Source: Nocardioides mangrovicus
GTDB lineage: Bacteria > Actinomycetota > Actinomycetes > Propionibacteriales > Nocardioidaceae
Direction: 5' to 3'
Length of the DNA: 64,000 bases
Assembly: GCF_003674065.1 (NCBI RefSeq)
Contig: NZ_RDBE01000007.1
Location: 234,893-298,892 of the forward strand
The position numbers and the translations under genes are program-made. The notes below the pieces were generated by a model. The model ran no database searches. It was not told where the DNA came from and saw nothing but the letters and a program-made list of their open reading frames with translations. Shown in pieces: positions 7,959-18,016 of the stretch. How positions within the stretch are numbered: position 1 is the first letter of the stretch; each line of letters begins with the position of its first letter.

Positions 7959-8849
7959 GTGACCCCGCAGACGCAAGAATTCGTCGCGCCGGTGCTGCCG
8001 CGGCTGCGTGCGGAGCTGGACCGGCTGCCGCTGCAGGCTGCGCGGGTGGCGCAGGTGATCCTCGCAGACCCGCACGCCGTGGCCAGGATGTCGATCGCCG
8101 ACCTCGCCGAACGGGCCAGCACCAGCGAGGCTTCGGTGACCCGGCTGGCCCAGCGGCTGGGCCAGGGCGGCTTCCCCGAGCTGCGGATCGCGCTGGCCGC
8201 GGAGAGCGTCGGGGAGGCCGTACGGCCCACGATCACCGGCGACATCGACCTCGACGACGCCACCGCCACCGTCAAGGCCAAGGTGCTCGCCGACGTCGCG
8301 CGGTCGCTGCACGACACCGCCGCGGCCCTGGACGACGCCGCCGTCGACGCCGTCGCCGACGCGGTGGTGACCGCTCGGCGCACGCTGGTGCTGGGCATCG
8401 GCGCGTCGGGCACCGTGGCCACCGACCTGGCCCGCAAGCTCGAGCGCATCGGGCTGCCCGCGCTGGCGCTCACCGAGCACCACGACGCGATGACCACGTG
8501 TGTGGCGCTGACCTCGGCCGACGTCCTCGTCGCGGTCTCCCACTCCGGGGAGACGATCGACGTCGTCGGTCCCACCCAACGCGCCGCAGCCGCCGGTGCG
8601 GCCACGGTCGCGCTGACCTCGCGGCCCTCCTCGACCCTGGCCCGCGCCTGCGACCAGGTGCTGCTGAGCATCGCCGGCACCGAGACCGCCATGCGCCCGG
8701 CGGCGATGAGCAGTCGCGCCGCCCAGCTGTTCGTCGTCGACGTGCTGTTCGTGGCGGTCGTGCAGCGCGACTGGGAGCGGGCCGAGCCGCTGCTCTCGGC
8801 GTCGTGGGAGGCCGTGAGCGCGCGGCACCCGGACCGGAGGCGGGGATGA
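7959..8849 (+). CDS. MurR/RpiR-family transcriptional regulator
   Basis: A 296-residue regulator with an N-terminal RpiR helix-turn-helix (SIADLAERASTSEASVTRLAQRLGQGGFPELRIAL) and a C-terminal SIS sugar-phosphate-binding domain (VLGIGASGTVATDLARKLERIG, then VAVSHSGETIDVV). It heads an operon with murQ and a PTS permease, so the likely effector is N-acetylmuramic acid 6-phosphate. It overlaps murQ by ATGA. The operator directly in front of its start codon points to autorepression. Confidence 0.88.
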   Translation: MTPQTQEFVAPVLPRLRAELDRLPLQAARVAQVILADPHAVARMSIADLAERASTSEASVTRLAQRLGQGGFPELRIALAAESVGEAVRPTITGDIDLDDATATVKAKVLADVARSLHDTAAALDDAAVDAVADAVVTARRTLVLGIGASGTVATDLARKLERIGLPALALTEHHDAMTTCVALTSADVLVAVSHSGETIDVVGPTQRAAAAGAATVALTSRPSSTLARACDQVLLSIAGTETAMRPAAMSSRAAQLFVVDVLFVAVVQRDWERAEPLLSASWEAVSARHPDRRRG

Positions 8850-9787
8850 CCGGGCTGCGCGAGTCGCTGGGCTCGCTGGCCACCGAGGCCGTCGACCCGG
8901 CGTTCGAGGCCCTCGACGCCGTCGACACCCTCGAGGCCGCCCGCATGATGAACCAGGCCGACGCCGGCGTGGCCGCGGCCGTCGAGCGGGTGCTGCCGCA
9001 GGTCGCCCGCGCGGTGGACGAGGTGACGTCGAGGATGCGGCGCGGCGGCCGGCTGGTCTACGCCGGCGCCGGCACCGCAGGGCGACTGGGCGTGCTGGAT
9101 GCCAGCGAGTGCCCGCCGACCTTCGACACCGACCCGGCCTGCGTGGTCGGGCTCATCGCCGGTGGCGAGCGGGCGCTCACCACGGCCGTCGAGGGGGCCG
9201 AGGACAGCCGGGTCGAGGGGTTCCGCGTGGTCGACGAGCTCGCCGTCGACGAGCTCGACACGGTGGTGGGCATCTCGGCCAGCGGCCGCACGCCGTACGC
9301 GATCGGGGCGGTGGAGCGGGCTGCGGTGCGCGGCTGCTTCACGGTCGGGCTGGCCTGCAACGCCGGCTCCGACCTGGGCCGCGCGGCCGAGCTGGCGATC
9401 GAGGTGGTCGTCGGCCCCGAGGTGATCGCCGGCTCCACGAGGCTCAAGGCCGGCACCGCCCAGAAGCTGGTGCTCAACATGATCTCGACGCTGACCATGG
9501 TCCGGCTGGGCAAGACCTACCAGAACCTCATGGTCGACCTGCGGGCCACCAACGAGAAGCTCGCCGCCCGGTCCTGGCGGATCGTGCGCGAGGCCACCGG
9601 CGCCGCCGATGCGGACGTCGACCGTGCGCTGGCCGAGGCCGACGGCGAGGTCAAGACCGCGATCGCCGTGCTGCTCGGCGGCGTGGGGGCCGGCGAGGCG
9701 CGCCGGCGGCTGGACGCCCACGGGGGAGTGCTTCGAGACGCACTGACCGATCTCGGGACCCAAGGAGAACACCATGCCCACCACTGA
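8846..9787 (+). CDS. murQ: N-acetylmuramic acid 6-phosphate etherase
   Basis: A SIS-fold enzyme of 313 residues that cleaves the D-lactyl ether of MurNAc-6-phosphate to GlcNAc-6-phosphate and lactate in peptidoglycan recycling. Family stretches are clear: RLVYAGAGTAGRLGVLDASECPPTF, LIAGGERALTTAVEGAEDS, GISASGRTPYAIGA and STRLKAGTAQKLVLNMIST (the last two split around the active site). The ATG at 8846 overlaps the regulator stop. Its 3' end overlaps the PTS gene by 14 bases, implying translational coupling. The lactate released could be used by the lut genes further downstream. Confidence 0.95.
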   Translation: MTGLRESLGSLATEAVDPAFEALDAVDTLEAARMMNQADAGVAAAVERVLPQVARAVDEVTSRMRRGGRLVYAGAGTAGRLGVLDASECPPTFDTDPACVVGLIAGGERALTTAVEGAEDSRVEGFRVVDELAVDELDTVVGISASGRTPYAIGAVERAAVRGCFTVGLACNAGSDLGRAAELAIEVVVGPEVIAGSTRLKAGTAQKLVLNMISTLTMVRLGKTYQNLMVDLRATNEKLAARSWRIVREATGAADADVDRALAEADGEVKTAIAVLLGGVGAGEARRRLDAHGGVLRDALTDLGTQGEHHAHH

Positions 9788-11258
9788 CCTCGGCCCTCGG
9801 CTGCTGGCTGCCCTCGGGGGCGCCGGCAACGTCCGGGAGGTGGAGAACTGCATCACCCGGCTGCGGGTGAGCGTCGTCGACGCCGACCGCGTCGACGTCC
9901 CCACCCTGGAGACGACCGACGGCGTGCTCGGCGTCGTCGCCGGCCCGACCACCCAGATCGTGCTGGGCCCGGGGCTGGTGGACCGCACCGCCGACCAGCT
10001 GGAGGCCGCGCTGGCCGGCTCCGCCTCGTCGGCCGACCGGCTGGCCGCGCAGGGTGCCGCCATCAAGGCCGACCGCGCCGCGCGGAACGACACCCCGGTC
10101 AAGAACGCGCTGCGCCGGATCGCCAACATCTTCGTGCCGCTGATCCCCGCGCTCATCGCCTGCGGCATCATCGCCGGGCTCAACGGCCTGATCACCAACC
10201 TGGTCGCCAGTGGCGACGTCACCTGGCTCAAGGGCGTGCCGCCGCTGCTGGCGCCCCTCTCGAGCGGGTTCCTCTCGCTGATCGCGGTGTTCGTCGGCAT
10301 CAACACCGCCCGCGAGTTCGGCGGCACCCCGATCATCGGCGGCGCGGTCGCCGGGATCACCGTCTACGCCGGCGTCGTCGACGCGCACCCGTTCGGTCAG
10401 ACGCTCGCGCCCGGGCAGGGCGGTGTCATCGGCGCGCTGATGGCCGCCCTGCTGGCGGTCTACCTGGAGCGCTGGATCCGCAGCTGGTGCCCCGACGCCC
10501 TCTCGATGCTGGTGGTGCCCACCCTGACCGTGCTCATCACCGGGCTGGTGGCGCTCGCGGTGCTGATGAGCCTGGCCGGCTGGATCTCCACCGAGATCGC
10601 CCACGGGGTCACCTGGCTGCTCGCCCACGGCGGCCCGTTCACCGGGCTCGTGCTGGCCGGGCTGTTCCTGCCGATGGTGATGCTCGGGCTGCACCAGGCG
10701 CTCACGCCGATCCACGCCACGCTGATCCAGCAGGACGGCTTCACCGTCCTGATCCCCATCCTGGCCATGGCCGGCGCCGCCCAGGTGGGTGCGGCGGTCG
10801 CGATCTACCTGCGCCTCAAGCACAACGCCTCGATCCGCAAGACGATCCGCTCCGCCGTGCCGGCCGGGCTCCTCGGCGTCGGCGAGCCGCTGATCTACGG
10901 CGTCACGCTGCCGCTGGGCCGCCCGTTCGTCACCGCGTGCGGCGGCGCCGCCGTGTCCGGTGCCTTCATGTCGACCATGAACTCCATCGGCGTCTCGGTC
11001 GGCTCCAAGGCCATCGGCCCCAGCGGCTGGGCGCTCTACCCGCTGCTCGACGGCAACCACGGCATCGGCACCTCCGTCCTGGTCTACGCGATCGGCGAGG
11101 TGATCGCCTACGCCGCGGGGTTCGCGCTGACCTACTTCTTCGGCTTCAGCCGCGACCGCCTGGCCGAGCTGAACCGCAACGACACGGGCGAGGGCGGCCT
11201 GGTCGAGGCCGACGACGTGCCGGCGCAGCCAGGAGCGCGGGAGCCGGCGAAGGTCTAG
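9774..11258 (+). CDS. murP: PTS EIIBC permease, N-acetylmuramic acid type
   Basis: A 494-residue phosphotransferase permease. The EIIB domain has the phosphorylation site NCITRLR with Cys26, and the EIIC domain from about residue 110 has roughly ten membrane segments and the signature LGVGEPLIYGVTLPLG. There is no fused EIIA, so a separate glucose-type EIIA must serve it. The place after murQ makes MurNAc the probable substrate, imported as MurNAc-6-phosphate. The ATG at 9774 lies inside the end of murQ. Confidence 0.87.
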   Translation: MPTTDLGPRLLAALGGAGNVREVENCITRLRVSVVDADRVDVPTLETTDGVLGVVAGPTTQIVLGPGLVDRTADQLEAALAGSASSADRLAAQGAAIKADRAARNDTPVKNALRRIANIFVPLIPALIACGIIAGLNGLITNLVASGDVTWLKGVPPLLAPLSSGFLSLIAVFVGINTAREFGGTPIIGGAVAGITVYAGVVDAHPFGQTLAPGQGGVIGALMAALLAVYLERWIRSWCPDALSMLVVPTLTVLITGLVALAVLMSLAGWISTEIAHGVTWLLAHGGPFTGLVLAGLFLPMVMLGLHQALTPIHATLIQQDGFTVLIPILAMAGAAQVGAAVAIYLRLKHNASIRKTIRSAVPAGLLGVGEPLIYGVTLPLGRPFVTACGGAAVSGAFMSTMNSIGVSVGSKAIGPSGWALYPLLDGNHGIGTSVLVYAIGEVIAYAAGFALTYFFGFSRDRLAELNRNDTGEGGLVEADDVPAQPGAREPAKV

Positions 11259-11277
11259 GACCGCGGCCGGCGGTGGG

Positions 11278-11430
11278 GTGGTCTCGACGCGCTCGCTCCT
11301 TCGTCGCGTCGCTGCTCGACCACCGCCGGACGCCGGCGGGTGGGGGTTGCGGTCGGTCTTCTTGGCCACCGAGCTGGATTCGGTGGTCGAGCAGCAGGCG
11401 AGGCCTGGCGAGCCGCGCGTCGAGACCACC
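11278..11430. repeat. Imperfect inverted repeat of an interspersed GGTCTCGAC...GCTCGACCACC element
   Basis: A roughly 48-base arm that begins GTGGTCTCGACGCG and ends GCTGCTCGACCACCG is followed about 55 bases later by its inverted, diverged copy. Only the outer 15 bases of each arm are well kept. The 286-bp gap between murP and the next acyl-CoA ligase holds this element and a ribosome-binding site AGGAGG at 11531; no gene is visible. Similar GTCTCGA/GGTTGAGGAG sequences recur near 15.6 kb. Confidence 0.6.
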
Positions 11431-11544
11431 CGGCCGCGGCGGTCCGGCAGGGGTCTTCTCGGCCGCCGCACGGGCTGCTGCAACCCCTCGCCAACGTCGG
11501 CTGGCTAGGGTGACTCGCGTCACCACGGCAGGAGGAAGCAACCC

Positions 11545-13073
<1,529 letters not shown>

Positions 13074-13077
<4 letters not shown>

Positions 13078-13664
13078 GGTTCACCCTGGTCCCCAGCCCG
13101 CTGCTCGGTCCGGCGGTCTGGGCCTCGACGGCCGCTGCGTTGCGTGATCTGGGGCACGAGGCGGGGGTGTGCACGGTGGAGGAGCTCCCCGGTGATGCCG
13201 GCGTGCTGGTGCCGCACTCCAACGCCGGCTACTGGGTGGCCGGTCGCGGTCCGACGGTGTTCGTCGACGCCGCCCTGCCGCCACCCGGCGCCGTCCGCAC
13301 GCCGCTGGCCCCGCCCGGCCTGCGAACGTTCCTGGCGGGACTCGCCGACGACGACGGCCTGCTGCCGCCGTGGACCCGCTGGTGGGACGACGTCGACGCG
13401 CTGTTCCCCGACGCGCCCGCCCGGCGAGCCGTCGAGGCGGAGCAGCCCCGGCTGCCGCTGACCTGGTTCGACCAGGAGGTCGACGTTCCACCGGCGTGGG
13501 CCGAGGTGCCGTCGGCCTACCTGGCCTTCGGCGACACCTACGCCGAGGAGACCGCGCTCGCCCGGTCGTTGTCCTGGCCGGTGGTCGTGATCGACGGCGC
13601 CCACCTGCACATGCTGCACGACCCCGCGGGCGTCGCCGCCGCCATCGTTAGCCTCGCCCCATGA
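13074..13664 (+). CDS. Alpha/beta-hydrolase-like protein of unknown function
   Basis: A 196-residue protein with a probable hydrolase fold. VLVPHSNAGYW resembles a nucleophile elbow (Ser in HSNAG), LAFGDTYAEE could supply the acid, and IDGAHLHMLHDP the histidine. The usual lid and N-terminal strands are short. The only start near the preceding stop is TTG at 13074, which overlaps the ligase stop codon; no better start exists in frame. It overlaps the Nif3 gene by ATGA-like coupling at 13661. I do not recognise a specific activity. Confidence 0.6.
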
Positions 13665-14809
13665 CACCCCAGGGCACGACCGTCGGTGACGTCCTGGCCC
13701 TCATGGAGCGGTGGTACCCCGCCCGCTGGGCCGACGACTGGGACCGGGTGGGCCTGGTCTGCGGCGACCCCGCGGCCGAGGTCTCCCGGGTCGTGCTGGC
13801 GGTGGACCCGGTGGCCGCGGTGGTGGCCGAGACGGTCGAGGTCGAGGCGCAGCTGCTCATCACCCACCACCCGCTCTACCTCAAGGGCACCTCCAGCGTG
13901 GCCGCTACGACGCCCAAGGGCCGCGTGGTGCACACCCTGGTGAGCCACGGCTGCGCCCTGTTCGCGGCCCATACCAACGCCGACGCGCCGGCCGACGGCG
14001 TCTCCGAGGCGCTGGCACTGACGCTCGGCCTGGAGGACGTCCGCCCGCTCGATCCCGACGCCGCCGAGCCGCTGGACAAGCTCGTCGTCTACGTGCCCGC
14101 CGACCACGCCGAGCGGATCCGGCAGGTGCTGGCCGAGTGGGGCGCGGGCCGGATCGGCGACTACGACTCGGCCTCCTTCAGCAGCGACGGCGAGGGCCGG
14201 TTCCGGCCCCTGAGCGGTGCCCGCCCCGCGATCGGCACCATCGGCGAGCTCGAGACGGTCCCGGAGGTGCGCATCGAGGTGGTGCTGCCGCGCTTTCGGC
14301 GTCGCGACGTCGTCGAGGCGATGCTGGCCGCACATCCCTACGAGGAGCCGGCCTACGACGTCGTCGGGCTGGCCTCGCTCGACGAGCCGGCGCGCGGGTC
14401 GGGGCGGATCGGGGTGCTGCGCGACCCGATGTCGCTGCGGGAGTTCGCGGCCCTGGTCGACCAACGGCTGCGACCGACCGCGCACGGGGTGCGGGTGGCC
14501 GGCGAACCGGACCAGCCGGTGCGCACGGTGGCGCTGTGCGGGGGAGCGGGCGACTTCCTGCTCGACCGGGCCCGCGCGGCCGGCGCCGACGTCTACCTGA
14601 CCTCCGACCTGCGCCACCACCCGGCCAGCGAGCTGCGCGAGCATGCCGTTGATGGGGACCCCAGCACCGCGCTGGTCGACGTCGCGCACTGGGCGGCGGA
14701 GTGGACCTGGCTGCCCGTGCTGCAGCGCAAGCTCGTCGACGAGCTGGGCGATACGGTGGAGGTCCTGGTCAGCACCGCCGTGACCGACCCCTGGACCTTC
14801 CGAGCGTAG
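13661..14809 (+). CDS. Nif3-like dinuclear metal-centre hexameric protein
   Basis: A 382-residue Nif3/YbgI-family protein, cytoplasmic, known to form hexameric rings with two metals per subunit but of uncertain role. Metal-site stretches LLITHHPLYLKG, FAAHTNADAPADGVSE and LTSDLRHHPASE are visible, and an insertion between the halves carries the extra CutA1-like domain (AHPYEEPAYDVV) typical of longer members. It is followed by the coiled-coil zinc-ribbon gene, as in mycobacteria, where the two are neighbours. Confidence 0.9.
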   Translation: MTPQGTTVGDVLALMERWYPARWADDWDRVGLVCGDPAAEVSRVVLAVDPVAAVVAETVEVEAQLLITHHPLYLKGTSSVAATTPKGRVVHTLVSHGCALFAAHTNADAPADGVSEALALTLGLEDVRPLDPDAAEPLDKLVVYVPADHAERIRQVLAEWGAGRIGDYDSASFSSDGEGRFRPLSGARPAIGTIGELETVPEVRIEVVLPRFRRRDVVEAMLAAHPYEEPAYDVVGLASLDEPARGSGRIGVLRDPMSLREFAALVDQRLRPTAHGVRVAGEPDQPVRTVALCGGAGDFLLDRARAAGADVYLTSDLRHHPASELREHAVDGDPSTALVDVAHWAAEWTWLPVLQRKLVDELGDTVEVLVSTAVTDPWTFRA

Positions 14810-14818
14810 GAGCCCCAC

Positions 14819-15562
14819 CTGAAAGCCGATCCCGCCGCCCAGCGGACCCTGCTCGAGGTCCAGGAGCTCGACACCCGATCCGACGCGCTGCGCCACCAGA
14901 TGCGCACGTTGGCCGAGAAGCAGCAGGTGGGCGAGGCCGAGCAGCAGCGCCAGGAGCTCGACGACCGCTCCCGCGACCTGCGGATCGCCGTCGACGACCT
15001 CAGCGCCGAGCAGAAGCGCGCCGACCGCGACGTCGAGCAGGTGCGCACCCGCCGCGAGCGCGACCAGGGTCGCATCGACGCCGGCCAGATCAGCGACCCC
15101 AAGGCGCTGGAGCGGATGACCCACGAGCTGGAGTCGCTGCACCGGCGCATCGCCACCCTCGAGGACGAGGAACTGGAGGTGATGGCCCGCCTGGAGGACG
15201 CCCAGCTGGACCTGCGGCAGGTGACCGAAGAGCTCGCCGGGGTCGACCAGCGGCTCGAGGGCCTGCGCGCCACCCGCGACGAGAAGCTGGCCGTGCTCGA
15301 GAACGACCTCACCGCGGTGCACAGCGAGCGGGAGGCCATCGCCGGCGGCCTGCCGGAGGACCTGCTCGGGCTCTACGCGAAGCTGCGCGAGTCCAAGGGC
15401 GGCGTCGGCGCCGCCGAGCTGCGGCGCGGGGAGTGCGGCGGCTGCCGGCTCTCCCTCAACGCCGCCGACCTGCGCGACATCGCCGGCGCCCCCGAGGACG
15501 ACGTCGTGCGCTGCGAGGAGTGCCAGCGGATCCTGGTCAGGACGCCCGAGTCGGGTCTCTGA
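14819..15562 (+). CDS. Coiled-coil protein with C4 zinc ribbon
   Basis: A 247-residue protein that is mostly long heptad-rich helices (residues 10-180) and ends in a zinc ribbon, GECGGCRLSL ... VRCEECQRIL. Relatives next to Nif3 in actinobacteria are of unknown function. No ATG or GTG fits the conserved N-terminus (KADPAAQRTLLEVQELDTR); the CTG at 14819, with TAGGAG six bases upstream, is the best start. The first ATG at 14900 would drop 27 conserved residues. Confidence 0.78.
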   Translation: MKADPAAQRTLLEVQELDTRSDALRHQMRTLAEKQQVGEAEQQRQELDDRSRDLRIAVDDLSAEQKRADRDVEQVRTRRERDQGRIDAGQISDPKALERMTHELESLHRRIATLEDEELEVMARLEDAQLDLRQVTEELAGVDQRLEGLRATRDEKLAVLENDLTAVHSEREAIAGGLPEDLLGLYAKLRESKGGVGAAELRRGECGGCRLSLNAADLRDIAGAPEDDVVRCEECQRILVRTPESGL

Positions 15563-15578
15563 GCGCCACCACGACCCT

Positions 15579-15788
15579 CGCTGGTTGAGGAGGGCGCCCC
15601 GCGCCCGTCTCGACACCGAGGGGTTTTGGTCGCGCGGGTAGCGAAGTGGCTGGTGACGCGGGTAACGAGTGAGGTTGCTAGCGCAACCTCCTCAACCAGC
15701 GTCAGGACTGCGCGGCCTCCTCAACCAGCGTGAAGGTGGCGCGGCCTCCTCAACCAGCGTGAGGGTGGCGCAACCTCCCTAGCCAGCG
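15579..15788. repeat. Inverted and 29-bp tandem repeat array
   Basis: CGCTGGTTGAGGAGG at 15579 recurs inverted at 15687. Between them, GAGGTTGC and GCAACCTC (15671-15690) form a short stem. From 15683 a 29-base unit with the core CCTCCTCAACCAGCGT is repeated three times in tandem (15683, 15712, 15741), followed by a partial fourth copy at 15770. The last copy covers the final codons and stop of yaaA. There are no spacers, so it is not a CRISPR array. Confidence 0.8.
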
Positions 15789-16534
15789 CTGCTGGTGACG
15801 ACCACGTCCAGCTGGGCGCCCGCGCCCTCCACCGTCCAGCCCAGGTCGCGCCAGGCCTCGGCGAGGGCGGCGGGGGTGCGGGGGTCGGCGCCGGCGGCGA
15901 GCAGGTCGCGCACCAGGAGGCCCTTGGTGGCCTTGTTGAAGTGGCTGACCACCGACCGCTTCCCGTCGGTCTCCTGCAGCACGCGCACCGTGGCGGTGCG
16001 CAGTCCCGTCGGCTTCCAGAACGCCGCGTAGGTGCTGGAGCGCAGGTCGACCAGCAATCCGCCGCCGACCATCTCGCGCAGCACCGGGTCCAGGTGGGCG
16101 CGCCAGTGCGCGGCCACACCGCCCAGGCCGGGCAGCGTGACGCCGCCGGAGAGCCGGTAGGCGGGGATCCGCTCGTCGGGGCGCACGACCCCGAACAGCG
16201 ACGACGTCACGGCCAGCCGGCGAGTGGCGCGGCGCCGGGCGGTGGTGTCGAGGGTGGGCAGGTCGAGGTGCTCGTAGAGCACACCGGCGTAGACGCGGTC
16301 GGCGCGAGCGGTCGGTGCCGAGCGCAGCGAGGCGTTGCGGTCGACCTCGCCGGCCTGGCTCGGGCCCAGTCCGAGCACCTCGGCAGCCTCGGGTCGCTCG
16401 GCGCACAGCGAGACCAGCGCGTCGAGCACCTGCTCCCGCGGCGCGCGCAGCTGCTCGGGCCAGGACGCCGGGTCCAGCGGTCGTCCGCGGCTCGGGGCGG
16501 ACTTGCCCTCCGACGGCGGCAACAGGACCAGCAC
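15779..16534 (-). CDS. yaaA: Peroxide stress protein YaaA
   Basis: A 251-residue UPF0246/YaaA protein, of the family that lowers free iron and limits Fenton damage during peroxide stress in E. coli. It begins VLVLLPPSEGKSAPSRG and has VYAGVLYEHLDLPTL, SSLFGVVRPDERIPAYRLS, and FNKATKGLLVRDLL. The GTG at 16534 fits the family start; the longer upstream frame is antisense to the ribonuclease gene. The two divergent start codons are only 23 bases apart, so both messages are probably leaderless or nearly so. Its C-terminus is written by the 29-bp repeat. Confidence 0.9.
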   Translation of the reverse strand: MLVLLPPSEGKSAPSRGRPLDPASWPEQLRAPREQVLDALVSLCAERPEAAEVLGLGPSQAGEVDRNASLRSAPTARADRVYAGVLYEHLDLPTLDTTARRRATRRLAVTSSLFGVVRPDERIPAYRLSGGVTLPGLGGVAAHWRAHLDPVLREMVGGGLLVDLRSSTYAAFWKPTGLRTATVRVLQETDGKRSVVSHFNKATKGLLVRDLLAAGADPRTPAALAEAWRDLGWTVEGAGAQLDVVVTSSAG

Positions 16535-16557
16535 GAGTCGAACCCTAGGGTGGCGGT

Positions 16558-17991
16558 GTGGACGAGCGAGTAATGCGGGTCGCGCCCGGCGCGGCCGGGG
16601 CCGACGGTGCCGACTCCGACGACATCCGCCGCGGCATCGCGGCGATCCAGGCCGAGCAGCACCTGACGCCGGACTTCCCGGCCGACGTGCAGGCCGAGGC
16701 CGAACGGGCGGCGGCCCGCCTCTCATCAGGTGCGGGCCTGCCCGACCAGGATCTCACCGACCTGCCCTTCGTCACGCTGGACCCGGCGTCCTCGACCGAC
16801 CTGGACCAGGCGATGTTCCTCGAGCGCGACGGCGACGGCTTCGTCGTGCACTACGCCATCGCCGACCTCGCCGCGTTCGTCGAGCCCGGTGGCGCGCTCG
16901 ACGCCGAGACGCACCGGCGCGGGGAGACCCTGTACGGCGCGGACTCGCGCATCCCGCTGCACCCGCCGGTGATCTCCGAGGGCGCGGCCTCGCTCCTGCC
17001 CGACCAGGTGCGACCCGCGCTGGTGTGGACCCTCGGCTTGGACGCCGCGGGGGCGCTCACCAGCACCTCGCTGGTGCGGGCCCGGGTGCGCTCGCGCCAG
17101 AAGCTGGCCTACGAGACCGGGCAGGTGCCGCTGCTGGAGGAGATCGGGACGCTGCGGCTGCAGCAGGAGGCCGCTCGCGGCGGCGTCTCGCTGCCGATGC
17201 CCGAGCAGGAGGTGGTGCGCGACGGCGACCGGTGGCGGCTGACCTACCGCCAGCCCGCGCCGTCGGAGGCCTGGAACGCCCAGATCTCGCTGCTCACCGG
17301 CATCGCCGCGGCCTCGCTGATGGTCGAGCACCGGATCGGCATCCTGCGCACGCTGCCGCCGGCGCCGGACCACGCCGTCCGCCGGCTGCGCCGCACCGCG
17401 AAGGCGCTGGACGTGCCGTGGCCCGACGGCCAGGACTACCCGAGCTTCGTCCGCACGCTCGACCCGTCGAAGCCGAACCAGGCGGCGATGGTGGTGGCCT
17501 GCACGTCGCTGCTGCGCGGCGCCGGCTACGCCGCGTTCGACGGCAACCTGCCCGAGCAGCCCGAGCACGCCGCACTGGCCACCACCTACGCCCACGTGAC
17601 CGCCCCGCTGCGCCGGCTGGCCGACCGCTACGCGCTCGAGGTGTGCGTGTCGCTGTGCGCGGGCACCGACGTTCCGGAATGGGTGCGCACGGCGCTGCCC
17701 GAGCTGCCGAAGCAGATGGCCGACGCCGACCACCGGGCCCACGCCTACGAGCGGGCGGTGGTCGACCTGGTGGAGGCCGAGATCCTGCAGCCCGCGGTGG
17801 GTCGGAGCTTCACCGGGGTGGTGCTCGAGGCCGACCACGACGAGCCCACCAGGGGCGTGCTGCAGGTGGCCGAGCCGGCCGTCGAGGCACCGGTGAGCTC
17901 GACCCAGCCGCTGCCGGTGGGGGAGTCGGTGACGGCCACGCTGGCCAGCGCGGACCCGGCGACGCGCAAGGTCGCCTTCACCCTCCCCTGA
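16558..17991 (+). CDS. RNB-domain ribonuclease (RNase II/R family)
   Basis: A 477-residue actinobacterial member of the RNase II/R family of 3'-5' exoribonucleases. The catalytic acidic cluster lies in TLDPASSTDLDQAMFLE (residues about 74-90), with GETLYGADSRIPLHPPVISEGAASLLP, and YAHVTAPLRRLADRY downstream. It lacks the N-terminal cold-shock domains and has only a short C-terminal S1-like remnant, as usual for this group. The GTG at 16558 diverges from yaaA. Confidence 0.9.
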   Translation: MDERVMRVAPGAAGADGADSDDIRRGIAAIQAEQHLTPDFPADVQAEAERAAARLSSGAGLPDQDLTDLPFVTLDPASSTDLDQAMFLERDGDGFVVHYAIADLAAFVEPGGALDAETHRRGETLYGADSRIPLHPPVISEGAASLLPDQVRPALVWTLGLDAAGALTSTSLVRARVRSRQKLAYETGQVPLLEEIGTLRLQQEAARGGVSLPMPEQEVVRDGDRWRLTYRQPAPSEAWNAQISLLTGIAAASLMVEHRIGILRTLPPAPDHAVRRLRRTAKALDVPWPDGQDYPSFVRTLDPSKPNQAAMVVACTSLLRGAGYAAFDGNLPEQPEHAALATTYAHVTAPLRRLADRYALEVCVSLCAGTDVPEWVRTALPELPKQMADADHRAHAYERAVVDLVEAEILQPAVGRSFTGVVLEADHDEPTRGVLQVAEPAVEAPVSSTQPLPVGESVTATLASADPATRKVAFTLP

Positions 17992-18016
17992 CGCTGGGGC
18001 CGGCTGACGCTGGGGC

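Noticed and set aside
9651-11483. Minus-strand frame of 610 codons opposite the MurNAc permease
   Set aside because: His/Gly/Arg-rich shadow with no motifs; the permease on the plus strand is complete with phosphorylation site and EIIC signature.
15683-15788. CRISPR-like array
   Set aside because: The 29-base units follow one another directly without spacers, and no cas genes are near.
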